In this document: positions 29,674 to 37,288 of the stretch, piece by piece
Numbering within the stretch: the stretch's first letter is position 1
Layout: each line of letters begins with the position of its first letter
Assembly (NCBI RefSeq): GCF_018860805.1
Contig: NZ_JAHKQR010000001.1
Location: 407,158 to 471,157 of the forward strand
Source of the DNA: Aestuariibacter sp. A3R04
Lineage (GTDB): Bacteria > Pseudomonadota > Gammaproteobacteria > Enterobacterales > Alteromonadaceae
Reading direction: 5' to 3'
DNA length: 64,000 nt
Position numbers and translations under genes: made by a program
Notes under the pieces: model-generated
The model's input: only the letters and a program-made list of their open reading frames with translations
What the model was told of the DNA's origin: nothing
Databases searched by the model: none

Positions 29674-31246
29674 ACGCGTTATTTTTTCGTTTGTGTCACT
29701 GATGATGGCGTCTGTCATCATTAGTGCCCCCGCGTGGTCGGTAGCTTATCAGGGGCAATTGGTGTTGCAGTCAGAAACCCCTGATGACACTCTGGTCGGC
29801 AATTTCCAGGCGCTAGGTAAATTTGTGCAATTGCGTGTCTATCCCGCTACACCCAGTGAAGTACGAATATCCGTCAATAGCGAGGTAATTTTTGATGGCC
29901 AGGTACAACCCGCTCACAATACAGTACTCATGTTAAGTGATTCCAAAGCCGTAAGAGCGGGTAGCAATATTTTAAAGATGCACTTGGTAAAGGGCGATGT
30001 GGCAGTCGCAGTAGACTATCCCGTACTGCGAGAAGTAAGCCCTGAACACGCCCTCACCACTGCGCAAAAACGCACGTTTCGAAAAGTCTTACAACCATAT
30101 ATTGGTGCAGATCCTGAGCAACACGCATTTCCAGGTGCGGCGGTGTTGGTTGCGCGACAGGGTGAAATTTTATTTGCTGAAGGTCAGGGGATGGCACAGT
30201 ATCAGCGTTTAACCGAGGGGCGATTGGAGCTCCTTGATTCACCGCGAAAAGTAAGTGTTGATACTGTTTTTGACCTTGCCTCTGTGACTAAAGTGGTAAG
30301 TACCACAGCGGCAATAATGCACTTGGTGAGTGAGAATCAGTTGTCTCTATTTGATACACTGGGCGAGTTGTTACCCGGTTTTGCCGAAACAGATAAAGCG
30401 GCTGTTACTGTACAGCAATTGTTGACGCACCGAAGCGGATTGTGGGAATGGCAACCTACTTGGTTGCATCGCAGGTACAGTAGTGCGTCGGTATTTGCAT
30501 ACCTTGCAGCCCTTGACCGCCGCTATGCGATAGGCGAAAAGCGAGCATATTCTGATATTGGCTTTATGTTGCTCGGACAAGTCGTTACCCGCGTAACGGG
30601 TGAATCCATTGATGAATACGTGAAGAAGCACATCCATCAGCCATTGGGTATGATGTCAACTACATACAAACCTCCAGTATCTTGGCGCCAGCATATAGCA
30701 GCCACCTCACAAGGTAACCGATATGAGCAAAATATGGTGGCCACATCCAGTCCTTATCCCATATTGTCCACGCCAGCTTTTACCGACACCTTTGCTGGTT
30801 ATCGGGATTACACCTTATTGGGGGAAGTTAACGATGGCAATGCCTGGTACGCTTTGGACGGCGTGGCGGGGCATGCTGGCCTATTTTCCAACGTTGTTGA
30901 TTTAGCGCGTTTTTGCCAGATGATGCTCAACGAAGGAGGGTATGGTAATGCGATGATCGCCACCCCGGAAACAGTCGCGACATTCTTGTCTACGCCTTAT
31001 GACACCAATCAGGCACACGGTTTTTGGCGATATGAAAGCGGAGACGGTCGCGTTAGTTTTGGACACGCGGGTTTTACCGGCACACAAATAATGTTTCGAC
31101 CTGATGATCAGCTTATCGTAATACTCCTGACGAATCGTCAGCACAACGGCTTACCTGAATCTGGTCGCTATCCTTCATTAAATGCTGCCTGGAACAGTAT
31201 TCTCACTGTGGTAGACACCCTTAATGATACAAAAGAGGCGCCCTAG
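29663..31246 (+). CDS. Serine hydrolase of the beta-lactamase/AmiE type
   Basis: An exported 527-residue S12-type serine hydrolase. The GTG start at 29663 has an AAGG site and overlaps the GH3 gene by 11 bases; an in-frame ATG at 29642 is possible. A signal peptide runs to about residue 26 (SAPAWS). A beta-sandwich-like region (30-125) precedes the catalytic domain, where the nucleophile motif SVTK is Ser207-Lys210 and the tyrosine motif YSD is at 296-298. GHAGFTGT is the KTG-like third element. In Bacillus the NagZ neighbour AmiE is a lactamase-fold muramoyl-L-alanine amidase, so this may cut peptides from MurNAc. A D,D-peptidase or esterase is also possible. Confidence 0.75.
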   Translation: MGIKRVIFSFVSLMMASVIISAPAWSVAYQGQLVLQSETPDDTLVGNFQALGKFVQLRVYPATPSEVRISVNSEVIFDGQVQPAHNTVLMLSDSKAVRAGSNILKMHLVKGDVAVAVDYPVLREVSPEHALTTAQKRTFRKVLQPYIGADPEQHAFPGAAVLVARQGEILFAEGQGMAQYQRLTEGRLELLDSPRKVSVDTVFDLASVTKVVSTTAAIMHLVSENQLSLFDTLGELLPGFAETDKAAVTVQQLLTHRSGLWEWQPTWLHRRYSSASVFAYLAALDRRYAIGEKRAYSDIGFMLLGQVVTRVTGESIDEYVKKHIHQPLGMMSTTYKPPVSWRQHIAATSQGNRYEQNMVATSSPYPILSTPAFTDTFAGYRDYTLLGEVNDGNAWYALDGVAGHAGLFSNVVDLARFCQMMLNEGGYGNAMIATPETVATFLSTPYDTNQAHGFWRYESGDGRVSFGHAGFTGTQIMFRPDDQLIVILLTNRQHNGLPESGRYPSLNAAWNSILTVVDTLNDTKEAP

Positions 31247-31260
31247 AGCGGCACCTCTTT
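31232..31260. terminator. Terminator between serine hydrolase gene and gpmA
   Basis: AAAGAGG (31232-31238) pairs with CCTCTTT (31254-31260), extended by GCC/GGC after one mismatch. The stop codon of the serine hydrolase lies in the loop. Its symmetric A and T flanks suit both convergent genes. Confidence 0.7.
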
Positions 31261-31266
31261 GGGGGA

Positions 31267-32013
31267 TTACTTAGCCTTGCCTTGCTTTGCAACGGCATCC
31301 ATCATAGCTTTTATGGCTTCCGGGTCGCCAAGGTACTCTTTTGAAATGGGTCTGAGGTTCTTGTCCAGTTCATAAACCAATGGAACGCCGGTGGGAATGT
31401 TCAGCTCAAGTACTTCTTCTTCAGACATGCCATCTAAGTACTTAACCAAGGCGCGTAAGCTGTTACCGTGGGCTGCGATAACCACCCGTTGCCCGTTTTG
31501 GATCGACGGACGAATGACGTCATGCCAGTAAGGTAAAACACGTTCGATCGTCAACGCCAAACTTTCAGCGCGAGGCAGGATAGATGGATCTACATGGTTG
31601 TAACGACGATCGTGACCAGGGAAATGTTCACTGCTTTCGTCAACTAGCGGCGGTGGTACATCAAAACTACGGCGCCAGATTTTTACTTGATCTTCACCGT
31701 GCTTCGCCGCTGTTTCGGCCTTGTCCAAGCCGGTTAGTGCACCGTAATGACGCTCATTTAATCGCCAGTGGCGTTCAACAGGCAAGTAGTGTTGACCCAT
31801 TTCTTCCAAGGCGATATTAAGTGTTTTAATGGCCCTCAATAGCACGGAGGTGTACGCTATATCAAACTCAAAGCCTGCGTCTTTCATCAGCTTACCGGCA
31901 TTTTGCGCCTGGGCTACGCCAGTGTCCGTCAAATCCACATCGTGCCAGCCGGTGAAGCGATTTTCCAGGTTCCACTGACTTTCGCCGTGTCGGATAAGTA
32001 CCAATTTATACAT
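31267..32013 (-). CDS. gpmA: 2,3-bisphosphoglycerate-dependent phosphoglycerate mutase
   Basis: Glycolytic enzyme of 248 residues that interconverts 3- and 2-phosphoglycerate. The phosphohistidine loop is [24 protein letters not shown] (6-29, catalytic His at about 9), with [16 protein letters not shown], the second histidine in [20 protein letters not shown], and the C-terminal [11 protein letters not shown] segment. Length and motifs are standard. An AGGGAAC site precedes the start. It is monocistronic and unrelated to its neighbours. Confidence 0.96.
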   Translation of the reverse strand: MYKLVLIRHGESQWNLENRFTGWHDVDLTDTGVAQAQNAGKLMKDAGFEFDIAYTSVLLRAIKTLNIALEEMGQHYLPVERHWRLNERHYGALTGLDKAETAAKHGEDQVKIWRRSFDVPPPLVDESSEHFPGHDRRYNHVDPSILPRAESLALTIERVLPYWHDVIRPSIQNGQRVVIAAHGNSLRALVKYLDGMSEEEVLELNIPTGVPLVYELDKNLRPISKEYLGDPEAIKAMMDAVAKQGKAK

Positions 32014-32594
32014 TATAGGTTCCCTAAGACTTGGTGTTGAAATGAAAAAGGAAAGGCATACACAGTGCTATGCCATTTTTACATCAGAAATTGCCGCTAT
32101 CATCCTTTATTCGCTATCAAAAATCCAGTTTGTCACAACAGCTAATACCAGATCTTATTGAACTGTAGGGGGTTTTATTGCGTCGTTGACGATTTGAGAG
32201 CATGGGATCGAACTTGGCCCGTATTCTGCTAAACAATGACAGATTGCGGGTGAATATAGACAATTCCCGGTATTCGTCAAAAATATGACTGGCAGGCAGA
32301 GCGGCAGTTACGGATGGCATACCGCTCACTAGTTAGCGTGATAAATGACGTATCAGAATCTGGTGGTAGCGATGAGTAACGATGTGGAGTTAACTATGTG
32401 TTTAGATACTATTAAAATATCGAGAAAACCGAAAAAATCTAGAAAGACGCTATCTCACAGTGATGAAACATCTCTTGAAGTGAGTAAACACTATCACTAT
32501 AGAGTTAGGGGAACAAGGACCTCTGCATTGGTGAAGAAAGCTATTTTAGCATCCGCAAAAGTATAAGCCAGTGTCGCTGGCAGTTAACTGGTAT
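32014..32594. other. Gene-poor interval between gpmA and a LysR gene
   Basis: About 580 bases with no well-supported gene. A small basic open frame (32372-32566) is listed separately. A 70-codon minus-strand frame (32117-32329) has no ribosome site and low-complexity basic character. I see no RNA fold or repeat of note. Confidence 0.5.
32372..32566 (+). CDS. Possible small basic protein
   Basis: A 64-residue frame beginning MSNDVELTMCLDTIKISRKP, lysine- and arginine-rich (KISRKPKKSRKTLSHSDE), with a weak GGTGG sequence before the ATG and another in-frame ATG at 32345. Nothing in it is recognisable. It ends 28 bases before the convergent LysR stop. It may be a real small gene or chance. Confidence 0.25.
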   Translation: MSNDVELTMCLDTIKISRKPKKSRKTLSHSDETSLEVSKHYHYRVRGTRTSALVKKAILASAKV

Positions 32595-33476
32595 TTAAAT
32601 ACGGCTAAATGCAGCCTTTAGGCAGTCTACTGCTGCTTGTGTTTTAACGGGTACTGCATCGTGTTTAGGCGATACTGCATAAACCTGATAGTCAGGAACT
32701 CGCCAATGAGGCAATATGTGGACGAGTTCTCCGCGAGCTAATTGCTGCCGAATTTCCGGCTCAGGCAATACCGCAAAACCGAGTCCGTCTCGGGTTAATT
32801 GAATGAGTGCCTGCATTGAGTTTACCTGCAGACGTGGGTAATCCAAAAGGTGGGTGTGACTTTCGTGCCTGAGAGCGAAGGTGTCGAGTTCACTGTGCCC
32901 AATATGACAGTGGGCACGCAGGGCTTCAGGTGAATCCGGTAGTATGCGGGCCAGTGGATGAGTGCCTGCCGCACACAAGAGCAACTGCCACGAGGCCAAT
33001 TTCTGACAATTTAAGTTTACGTCGGATAGTGCTTCTAACGTTATTGCTAAATCTGCACCGGAAGCGATGACATCATAGGGTTCGTCAGTCAGTATGAGTG
33101 ACACAGAAATTTTAGGAAAGGCACTGAGAAGTTCGTCAATTGGATTGCTCAACAACCCGCCACCGAAGCCTTCAGGGGCAATGATTTTTAATTTTCCCGA
33201 CGGCGTTTCCTGTAGCTGCTCTATTCTCTGATGAGCCCGTTCAGCGACACTAATGAGCTCAATACTGCTCTGGTAGTAAATTTGTCCTGCCTCGGTAAGA
33301 CTGATATGTCGCGTATTCCGGTTGAACAAGCTCATTCCCATTTCCTGCTCCAGCTTGCGCAATTGCTGACTGATCGCAGATACCGTCATATGAAGATTTT
33401 TAGCTGCTGTGCTCATATTGTTGGTATTGGCAACTTCCACAAAAACCTGCAAAGATCGAAGCAGTTTAATATTCAT
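32595..33476 (-). CDS. LysR family regulator
   Basis: A 293-residue LysR-type regulator with a clear winged helix (FVEVANTNNMSTAAKNLHMTVSAISQQLRKLEQEMG, about 12-47) and an effector domain ending in a segment typical of the group (FAVLPEPEIRQQLARGELVHILPHW). It is divergent from the DUF2271-DUF4198 pair across 260 bases. Its target is not evident; the divergent pair is the natural candidate. Confidence 0.85.
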   Translation of the reverse strand: MNIKLLRSLQVFVEVANTNNMSTAAKNLHMTVSAISQQLRKLEQEMGMSLFNRNTRHISLTEAGQIYYQSSIELISVAERAHQRIEQLQETPSGKLKIIAPEGFGGGLLSNPIDELLSAFPKISVSLILTDEPYDVIASGADLAITLEALSDVNLNCQKLASWQLLLCAAGTHPLARILPDSPEALRAHCHIGHSELDTFALRHESHTHLLDYPRLQVNSMQALIQLTRDGLGFAVLPEPEIRQQLARGELVHILPHWRVPDYQVYAVSPKHDAVPVKTQAAVDCLKAAFSRI

Positions 33477-33544
33477 TGATCGCAGTATTTTCCTTTACGG
33501 TCCATAAAATAGTTGAGAATATCGCCTACTCAGATTAACATAAA

Positions 33545-33559
33545 TAAAAATTATTCTCA
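33545..33559. promoter_or_regulatory. Fur-box-like site before the DUF2271 gene
   Basis: Read on the minus strand the site is TGAGAATAATTTTTA, fitting the 7-1-7 Fur consensus with TGA-AAT in the left half and a weaker right half (ATT and TA-end positions). It lies between the divergent LysR and DUF2271 genes, about 180 bases before the latter. Confidence 0.4.
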
Positions 33560-33736
33560 TTTGTGCGGGCGCAGTTAATTAACTTACAAATGATCCATTA
33601 CCTTGTCGAGGTTTCTTCGATAAAGGTGGATGGAAAACAGGTTAACGTTACACAACAGACAAGTATGAGATTGGTTCGTTGTGTATAGCTTCGCCAATAT
33701 GACGTATCGACATCTATCCATAAAGGAGTGTTAGTA

Positions 33737-34270
33737 ATGGAGTCTGTTTTCTCCTTCAAAACCAGGGCGGTTTGTGCGGCTTTGTGCGCAGGCATGCTTT
33801 CTATATTGCCCTCGGTAACCAGTGCTGATGAAGTCACTGTAACCTTGCCCCGCTTGTCTGTGGCCGAATATCACGCACCCTATGTGGCTGTGTGGTTGGC
33901 TGACAGCAAAGAGAAGAGGGTGAAAGATCTCGCCGTATGGTATGACATCAATATGGAAAACGGCAAAGGAGAAAAGTGGCTCAAAGATATGCGCCTGTGG
34001 TGGCGTCGCAGCGGTCGCAGTGCTGAAATGCCCATCGATGGGGTCAGTGGCGCTACTCGTCGTCCCGGAGAGCACAAAATTAACCTTGAAGGCCAATTCG
34101 AGGGGATTGCGGCAGGCAGCTATACCCTGTACGTAGAAGCCGCCCGAGAACTTGGCGGCCGGGAAGTTCTCAGCGTACCGGTTACGTTACCCATTTCATC
34201 TTCTCAAACGCAGCAGGTTAAGGGAAATCAAGAACTTGCGTCTATCAAATTATCACTGGAGCCAAAATAA
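33737..34270 (+). CDS. DUF2271 periplasmic protein
   Basis: A 177-residue exported protein with a signal peptide (to about residue 27, TSA-DEV) and a single beta-rich domain: PRLSVAEYHAPYVAVWLADSKEKRVKDLAVWYD, then EKWLKDMRLWWRRSGR, SGATRRPGEHKI and GSYTLYVEAARELGGRE. This is the DUF2271 pattern. A GGAG site precedes the ATG at 33737. Its stop overlaps the next ATG (TAATG). In other bacteria such genes occur with PepSY proteins, DUF4198 proteins and TBDTs in iron-uptake clusters. Confidence 0.82.
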   Translation: MESVFSFKTRAVCAALCAGMLSILPSVTSADEVTVTLPRLSVAEYHAPYVAVWLADSKEKRVKDLAVWYDINMENGKGEKWLKDMRLWWRRSGRSAEMPIDGVSGATRRPGEHKINLEGQFEGIAAGSYTLYVEAARELGGREVLSVPVTLPISSSQTQQVKGNQELASIKLSLEPK

Positions 34271-35097
34271 TGAAGTTATCGCGTCTTTTCACAACGGGTG
34301 TACTAGCCCTTTCTCTGGCCGCCGCCCCTGCTATGGCACACAGGATCTGGGTTAAACCCACTACGACGATTGTATCCGGCGACGACGAATGGATCAGTTT
34401 TGATGCCGCAGTTGCAAACGGCATTTTCTTCCCCGATCATTTTGCTTTGTCCACAGACGCTATCCGGGTTACCTCTCCTTCTGGAAACGAGGTAGAAAAA
34501 CAACACGCACAGAAATTGCGGTACAGAAGCGTGTTCGACATCAACTTAAAGGAAGAAGGGACGTATCGAGTTGAATTGGCGTCGCAAACGCTGATGGCTG
34601 TTTGGAAAGATGAAAACGGCAAGCGCAAAATGTGGCCGGGCCGCGGAAGAACTGGCACCGTTGAAGAATTTCACGCAGAAGTTCCCAAAAAAGCTGACGG
34701 CTTACAGGTTATTGATTCTTCACGCAGGGTTGATGTGTTTGTGACTTCAGGGGCGCCGTCTGAAGAAAGTATTAAACCAAGTGGGAAAGGGCTTGAACTG
34801 GACGGCGAGACACACCCTAACGATTTATACACGGGCGAAGAGGTAACTTTCGGTTTTCTCATACACGGTGAAAAGGCGGCTAACGCCAGTGTTACCATTG
34901 TGCGCGAGGGTGAAAAGTACCGTGACGTTGATGATTCAATGACGCTCACCACCAACGCAGACGGGAAAATTGCCGTTACTTTCGACGAGCCAGGCATGTA
35001 TTGGCTGGAAGCGGAATACGAAGATGACAAAGCTAAAGCACCGGCGCAGAAACGTCGCGGCTCTTTCGTTTTGGTGATGGAAGTCCTTCCCAACTAA
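34270..35097 (+). CDS. DUF4198 periplasmic protein
   Basis: A 275-residue exported protein with signal peptide (ending AAAPAMA) directly followed by HRIWVKPTTTIVSGDDEWISFDAAVANGIFFPDHFAL. This N-terminus is characteristic of DUF4198/NikM-like proteins, where an N-terminal histidine can bind metal. The C-terminal half (LYTGEEVTFGFLIHGEKAANASVTIVREG) is an immunoglobulin-like fold. It overlaps the DUF2271 gene by one base. The pair probably handles a metal or metal chelate in the periplasm; inference from context. Confidence 0.82.
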   Translation: MKLSRLFTTGVLALSLAAAPAMAHRIWVKPTTTIVSGDDEWISFDAAVANGIFFPDHFALSTDAIRVTSPSGNEVEKQHAQKLRYRSVFDINLKEEGTYRVELASQTLMAVWKDENGKRKMWPGRGRTGTVEEFHAEVPKKADGLQVIDSSRRVDVFVTSGAPSEESIKPSGKGLELDGETHPNDLYTGEEVTFGFLIHGEKAANASVTIVREGEKYRDVDDSMTLTTNADGKIAVTFDEPGMYWLEAEYEDDKAKAPAQKRRGSFVLVMEVLPN

Positions 35098-35110
35098 ATA
35101 CCTATGGGGA

Positions 35111-35150
35111 ACAGACGGTAGGTCGGTACCTGTCGTCTGTGCCTACTTTT
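35111..35150 (+). terminator. Terminator after the DUF2271-DUF4198 pair
   Basis: ACAGACG (35111-35117) and CGTCTGT (35134-35140) pair, with TAGGT and ACCTG extending the stem inward, followed by GCCTACTTTTA. Confidence 0.65.
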
Positions 35151-35241
35151 ATAACATTCTCTCCTCAATACACGCATTGTCTACATCAGCTAAAAAAAAG
35201 CTGGTAAAGTGTTTTTATTCAACTATTTCTGTATTCCAACA

Positions 35242-36279
35242 ATGAAAAACCATTTTGCAACCTGGGCACGGGGAATTGTGCTTTGTCTAATTGTTGTGGG
35301 CGTAACAGCCTGCGCCGTGAATAATGACATACAAAGTGAGGTTACTGCTGAGCCGTTTGGGCCAAAAACATTTACCCAACCTGGGTATACTGCTGTTGTG
35401 GTGGCTTATGAACCGGAGATGAAAGGCATTCTCGGGCGCATAAACGCCGACCCTGCTGCGCGAATTGATAGTGTTGTGCAGTTTAAAGGGGTAACTTATC
35501 GATTGGGCACTTATCACGACGAACCCGTATTGATTTTTGCTACGGGGATGAGTATCGCTAATGCCGCACTGACCATGCAGATGGCTTTCGATTACTTTCC
35601 GGTGAAGCAGGTAGTCTATATGGGCATTGCCGGTGCTGTAAACCCCATCTGGGAACCTGGCGACGTGATCATACCCGAGCGTTGGTATTATCACGATGAA
35701 AGTGTTTACACCAACCCTGACCCAAACAGTGAGGGTGAATTTATCCTGCCTGAGTACTATGCCCGTTTTCTCAGTGAGCAAGCAGAGAGACGTAAGGTAG
35801 ATCCCCACGTACCCAAGTACAAAAACTTCTCGTTTATTCACCCGGACGAAGTACTCATTATCAAAGACGGTATGGATAAACCCCAGGATACGGCATATTT
35901 TTCAGCCACGCCCCGGCTCCTTGATGCTGCCCGAGACGCCATCATAGCCATGCCCGAGCAGATGATACTGTCGAAACGAAAGGCCCGACTGACAGTGGGG
36001 GGAAATGGCGTTACAGGTTCTGTATTTCTCGATAACCGGGAATATCGCAAGTGGACTCGCGATGTTTTTAATGCAGAGGTGACGGAAATGGAATCGGCCG
36101 CTGTGGGACAAGTGTGCACCATCAATGACGTTGACTGGATCATTATTCGGGCTATTAGCGACCTTGCGGGAGGGCAGGAAGGTATTAACGTTGAGCACAT
36201 TTATGATCAGGAAGTGTCCAGAGTAGGTGCAAATGTACTCTTTGCTGTGCTTGATGCACTGGCAAAAGCTGACAGGTAG
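35242..36279 (+). CDS. Exported MTA/SAH nucleosidase-like lipoprotein
   Basis: A 345-residue member of the purine nucleoside phosphorylase/MTA-SAH nucleosidase superfamily. The start at 35242 gives a lipoprotein signal (LIVVGVTACAV, Cys near residue 25). Superfamily motifs are VYMGIAGAVNPIWEPGDVIIPERWYYHDE, GVTGSVFLDN, the ribose-binding Met-Glu in VTEMESAAVGQVC and IIRAISDLAGG, where the Asp is the catalytic acid of MTAN enzymes. Cytoplasmic MTAN is about 230 residues; this is longer and exported. It may hydrolyse extracellular nucleosides in the periplasm. Confidence 0.72.
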   Translation: MKNHFATWARGIVLCLIVVGVTACAVNNDIQSEVTAEPFGPKTFTQPGYTAVVVAYEPEMKGILGRINADPAARIDSVVQFKGVTYRLGTYHDEPVLIFATGMSIANAALTMQMAFDYFPVKQVVYMGIAGAVNPIWEPGDVIIPERWYYHDESVYTNPDPNSEGEFILPEYYARFLSEQAERRKVDPHVPKYKNFSFIHPDEVLIIKDGMDKPQDTAYFSATPRLLDAARDAIIAMPEQMILSKRKARLTVGGNGVTGSVFLDNREYRKWTRDVFNAEVTEMESAAVGQVCTINDVDWIIIRAISDLAGGQEGINVEHIYDQEVSRVGANVLFAVLDALAKADR

Positions 36280-36287
36280 TCGTCAGG

Positions 36288-37187
36288 CTACCCTGTCAGC
36301 AGCCTTTGGGCATTGTCGCAAATGGCAGTGATCAAAGCGTGCCCGGATAAAGCCCGCGGAGTGATTGCGTAAAATTGCTCGCGAATGACGTCGGCGGCGC
36401 CAATCTGCCTAACTTGATATTGGGTTTCTACATGGCGGGCAATACAGCTGGGGGCACAAAAAATACCATGCCCTTCGCTGCCAAAAAGTTTGAGTAATGC
36501 ACTGTCGTCAAACTCAGCGATCAGGGTAGGGTGAATGTGCTCACTCTGGAACCAGGACGACAAGCCAATGTTCAACCCTGAGTGCACACCAGGCATGAGA
36601 AAGCGCTCACCGTTGAGACTTTGTGGAAAGTGCTCGGCAAGGTATGCATGGTTGTCTGCAGCGGAGAAAAAGCTCACTGCCGAGGTACCCAGAACAGTTT
36701 CATTGGCTTTTATCTGGCTTCCCGGCGGCAGGCCATGATCAGCCAAAATGACATCGATATGATTGACTGCTAACTCCCCCAGCAATTCGTCAAAGCCCCC
36801 TTCAACAAACACAAAACGGGTTTCAGCAGCTCGCTTCATCACCGGTGCCACAAAATCGTAGGCCAGTACTTTTGGTATAGCGTCAGTAATACCCAACGTG
36901 ATTTTATCGATGCGGCCTGAAAAATTGTTTTGTAGCGCGGACATCAGATGATGGCCAGCGTCAAAAATTTTTTCTGCGTATTCCAGTACCATTCTGCCTT
37001 TGCCAGTGAGTACTAAACGCTTTTTTTGCCGTATAAAGAGGCGAAAACCCAGCGTATCTTCTAGAGTTGCTATTTGACCGCTTACCGTTTGAGAAGTGAC
37101 GTGAAGTCGCTCTGCCGCACGAGCTACGGTGCCCTCTTTGGCTGTCATATAAAAATAATACAATTGATGGTAGTTGAGTTGTTGCAT
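36288..37187 (-). CDS. NhaR-like LysR regulator
   Basis: A 299-residue LysR-type activator of the NhaR subgroup, judged from its start LNYHQLYYFYMTAKEGTVARAAERLHVTSQTVSGQIATLED and the segment FIRQKKRLVLTGKGRMVLEYAEKIF. NhaR controls Na+/H+ antiporter and adhesin genes in enterics. Here the divergent neighbour is an ABC-HlyD-TolC operon, 101 bases away with a 16-base palindrome between, so regulation of that operon is likely. Confidence 0.82.
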   Translation of the reverse strand: MQQLNYHQLYYFYMTAKEGTVARAAERLHVTSQTVSGQIATLEDTLGFRLFIRQKKRLVLTGKGRMVLEYAEKIFDAGHHLMSALQNNFSGRIDKITLGITDAIPKVLAYDFVAPVMKRAAETRFVFVEGGFDELLGELAVNHIDVILADHGLPPGSQIKANETVLGTSAVSFFSAADNHAYLAEHFPQSLNGERFLMPGVHSGLNIGLSSWFQSEHIHPTLIAEFDDSALLKLFGSEGHGIFCAPSCIARHVETQYQVRQIGAADVIREQFYAITPRALSGHALITAICDNAQRLLTG

Positions 37188-37245
37188 ACTAATCAGGATT
37201 TTCCGAAGATATTTTAAGAATATAACAGATATTTTCTTATTTACG

Positions 37246-37261
37246 GATAGAGTACTCTATC
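37246..37261. promoter_or_regulatory. Perfect 16-base palindrome, probable regulator site
   Basis: GATAGAGTACTCTATC is perfectly self-complementary. It lies 27 bases before the start of the ABC-like gene and 58 bases from the start of the divergent NhaR-like regulator. A block of AGATATTTT repeats lies between it and the regulator. Confidence 0.5.
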
Positions 37262-37288
37262 TGAAAGACTTATGGACTTGTTTTAATC

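Noticed and set aside
32117..32329. 70-codon minus-strand frame after gpmA
   Set aside because: No ribosome site or similarity; arginine- and serine-rich run consistent with chance.
35287..35841. 184-codon minus-strand frame inside the nucleosidase gene
   Set aside because: Antisense to a well-supported lipoprotein gene; no start signal or protein features.
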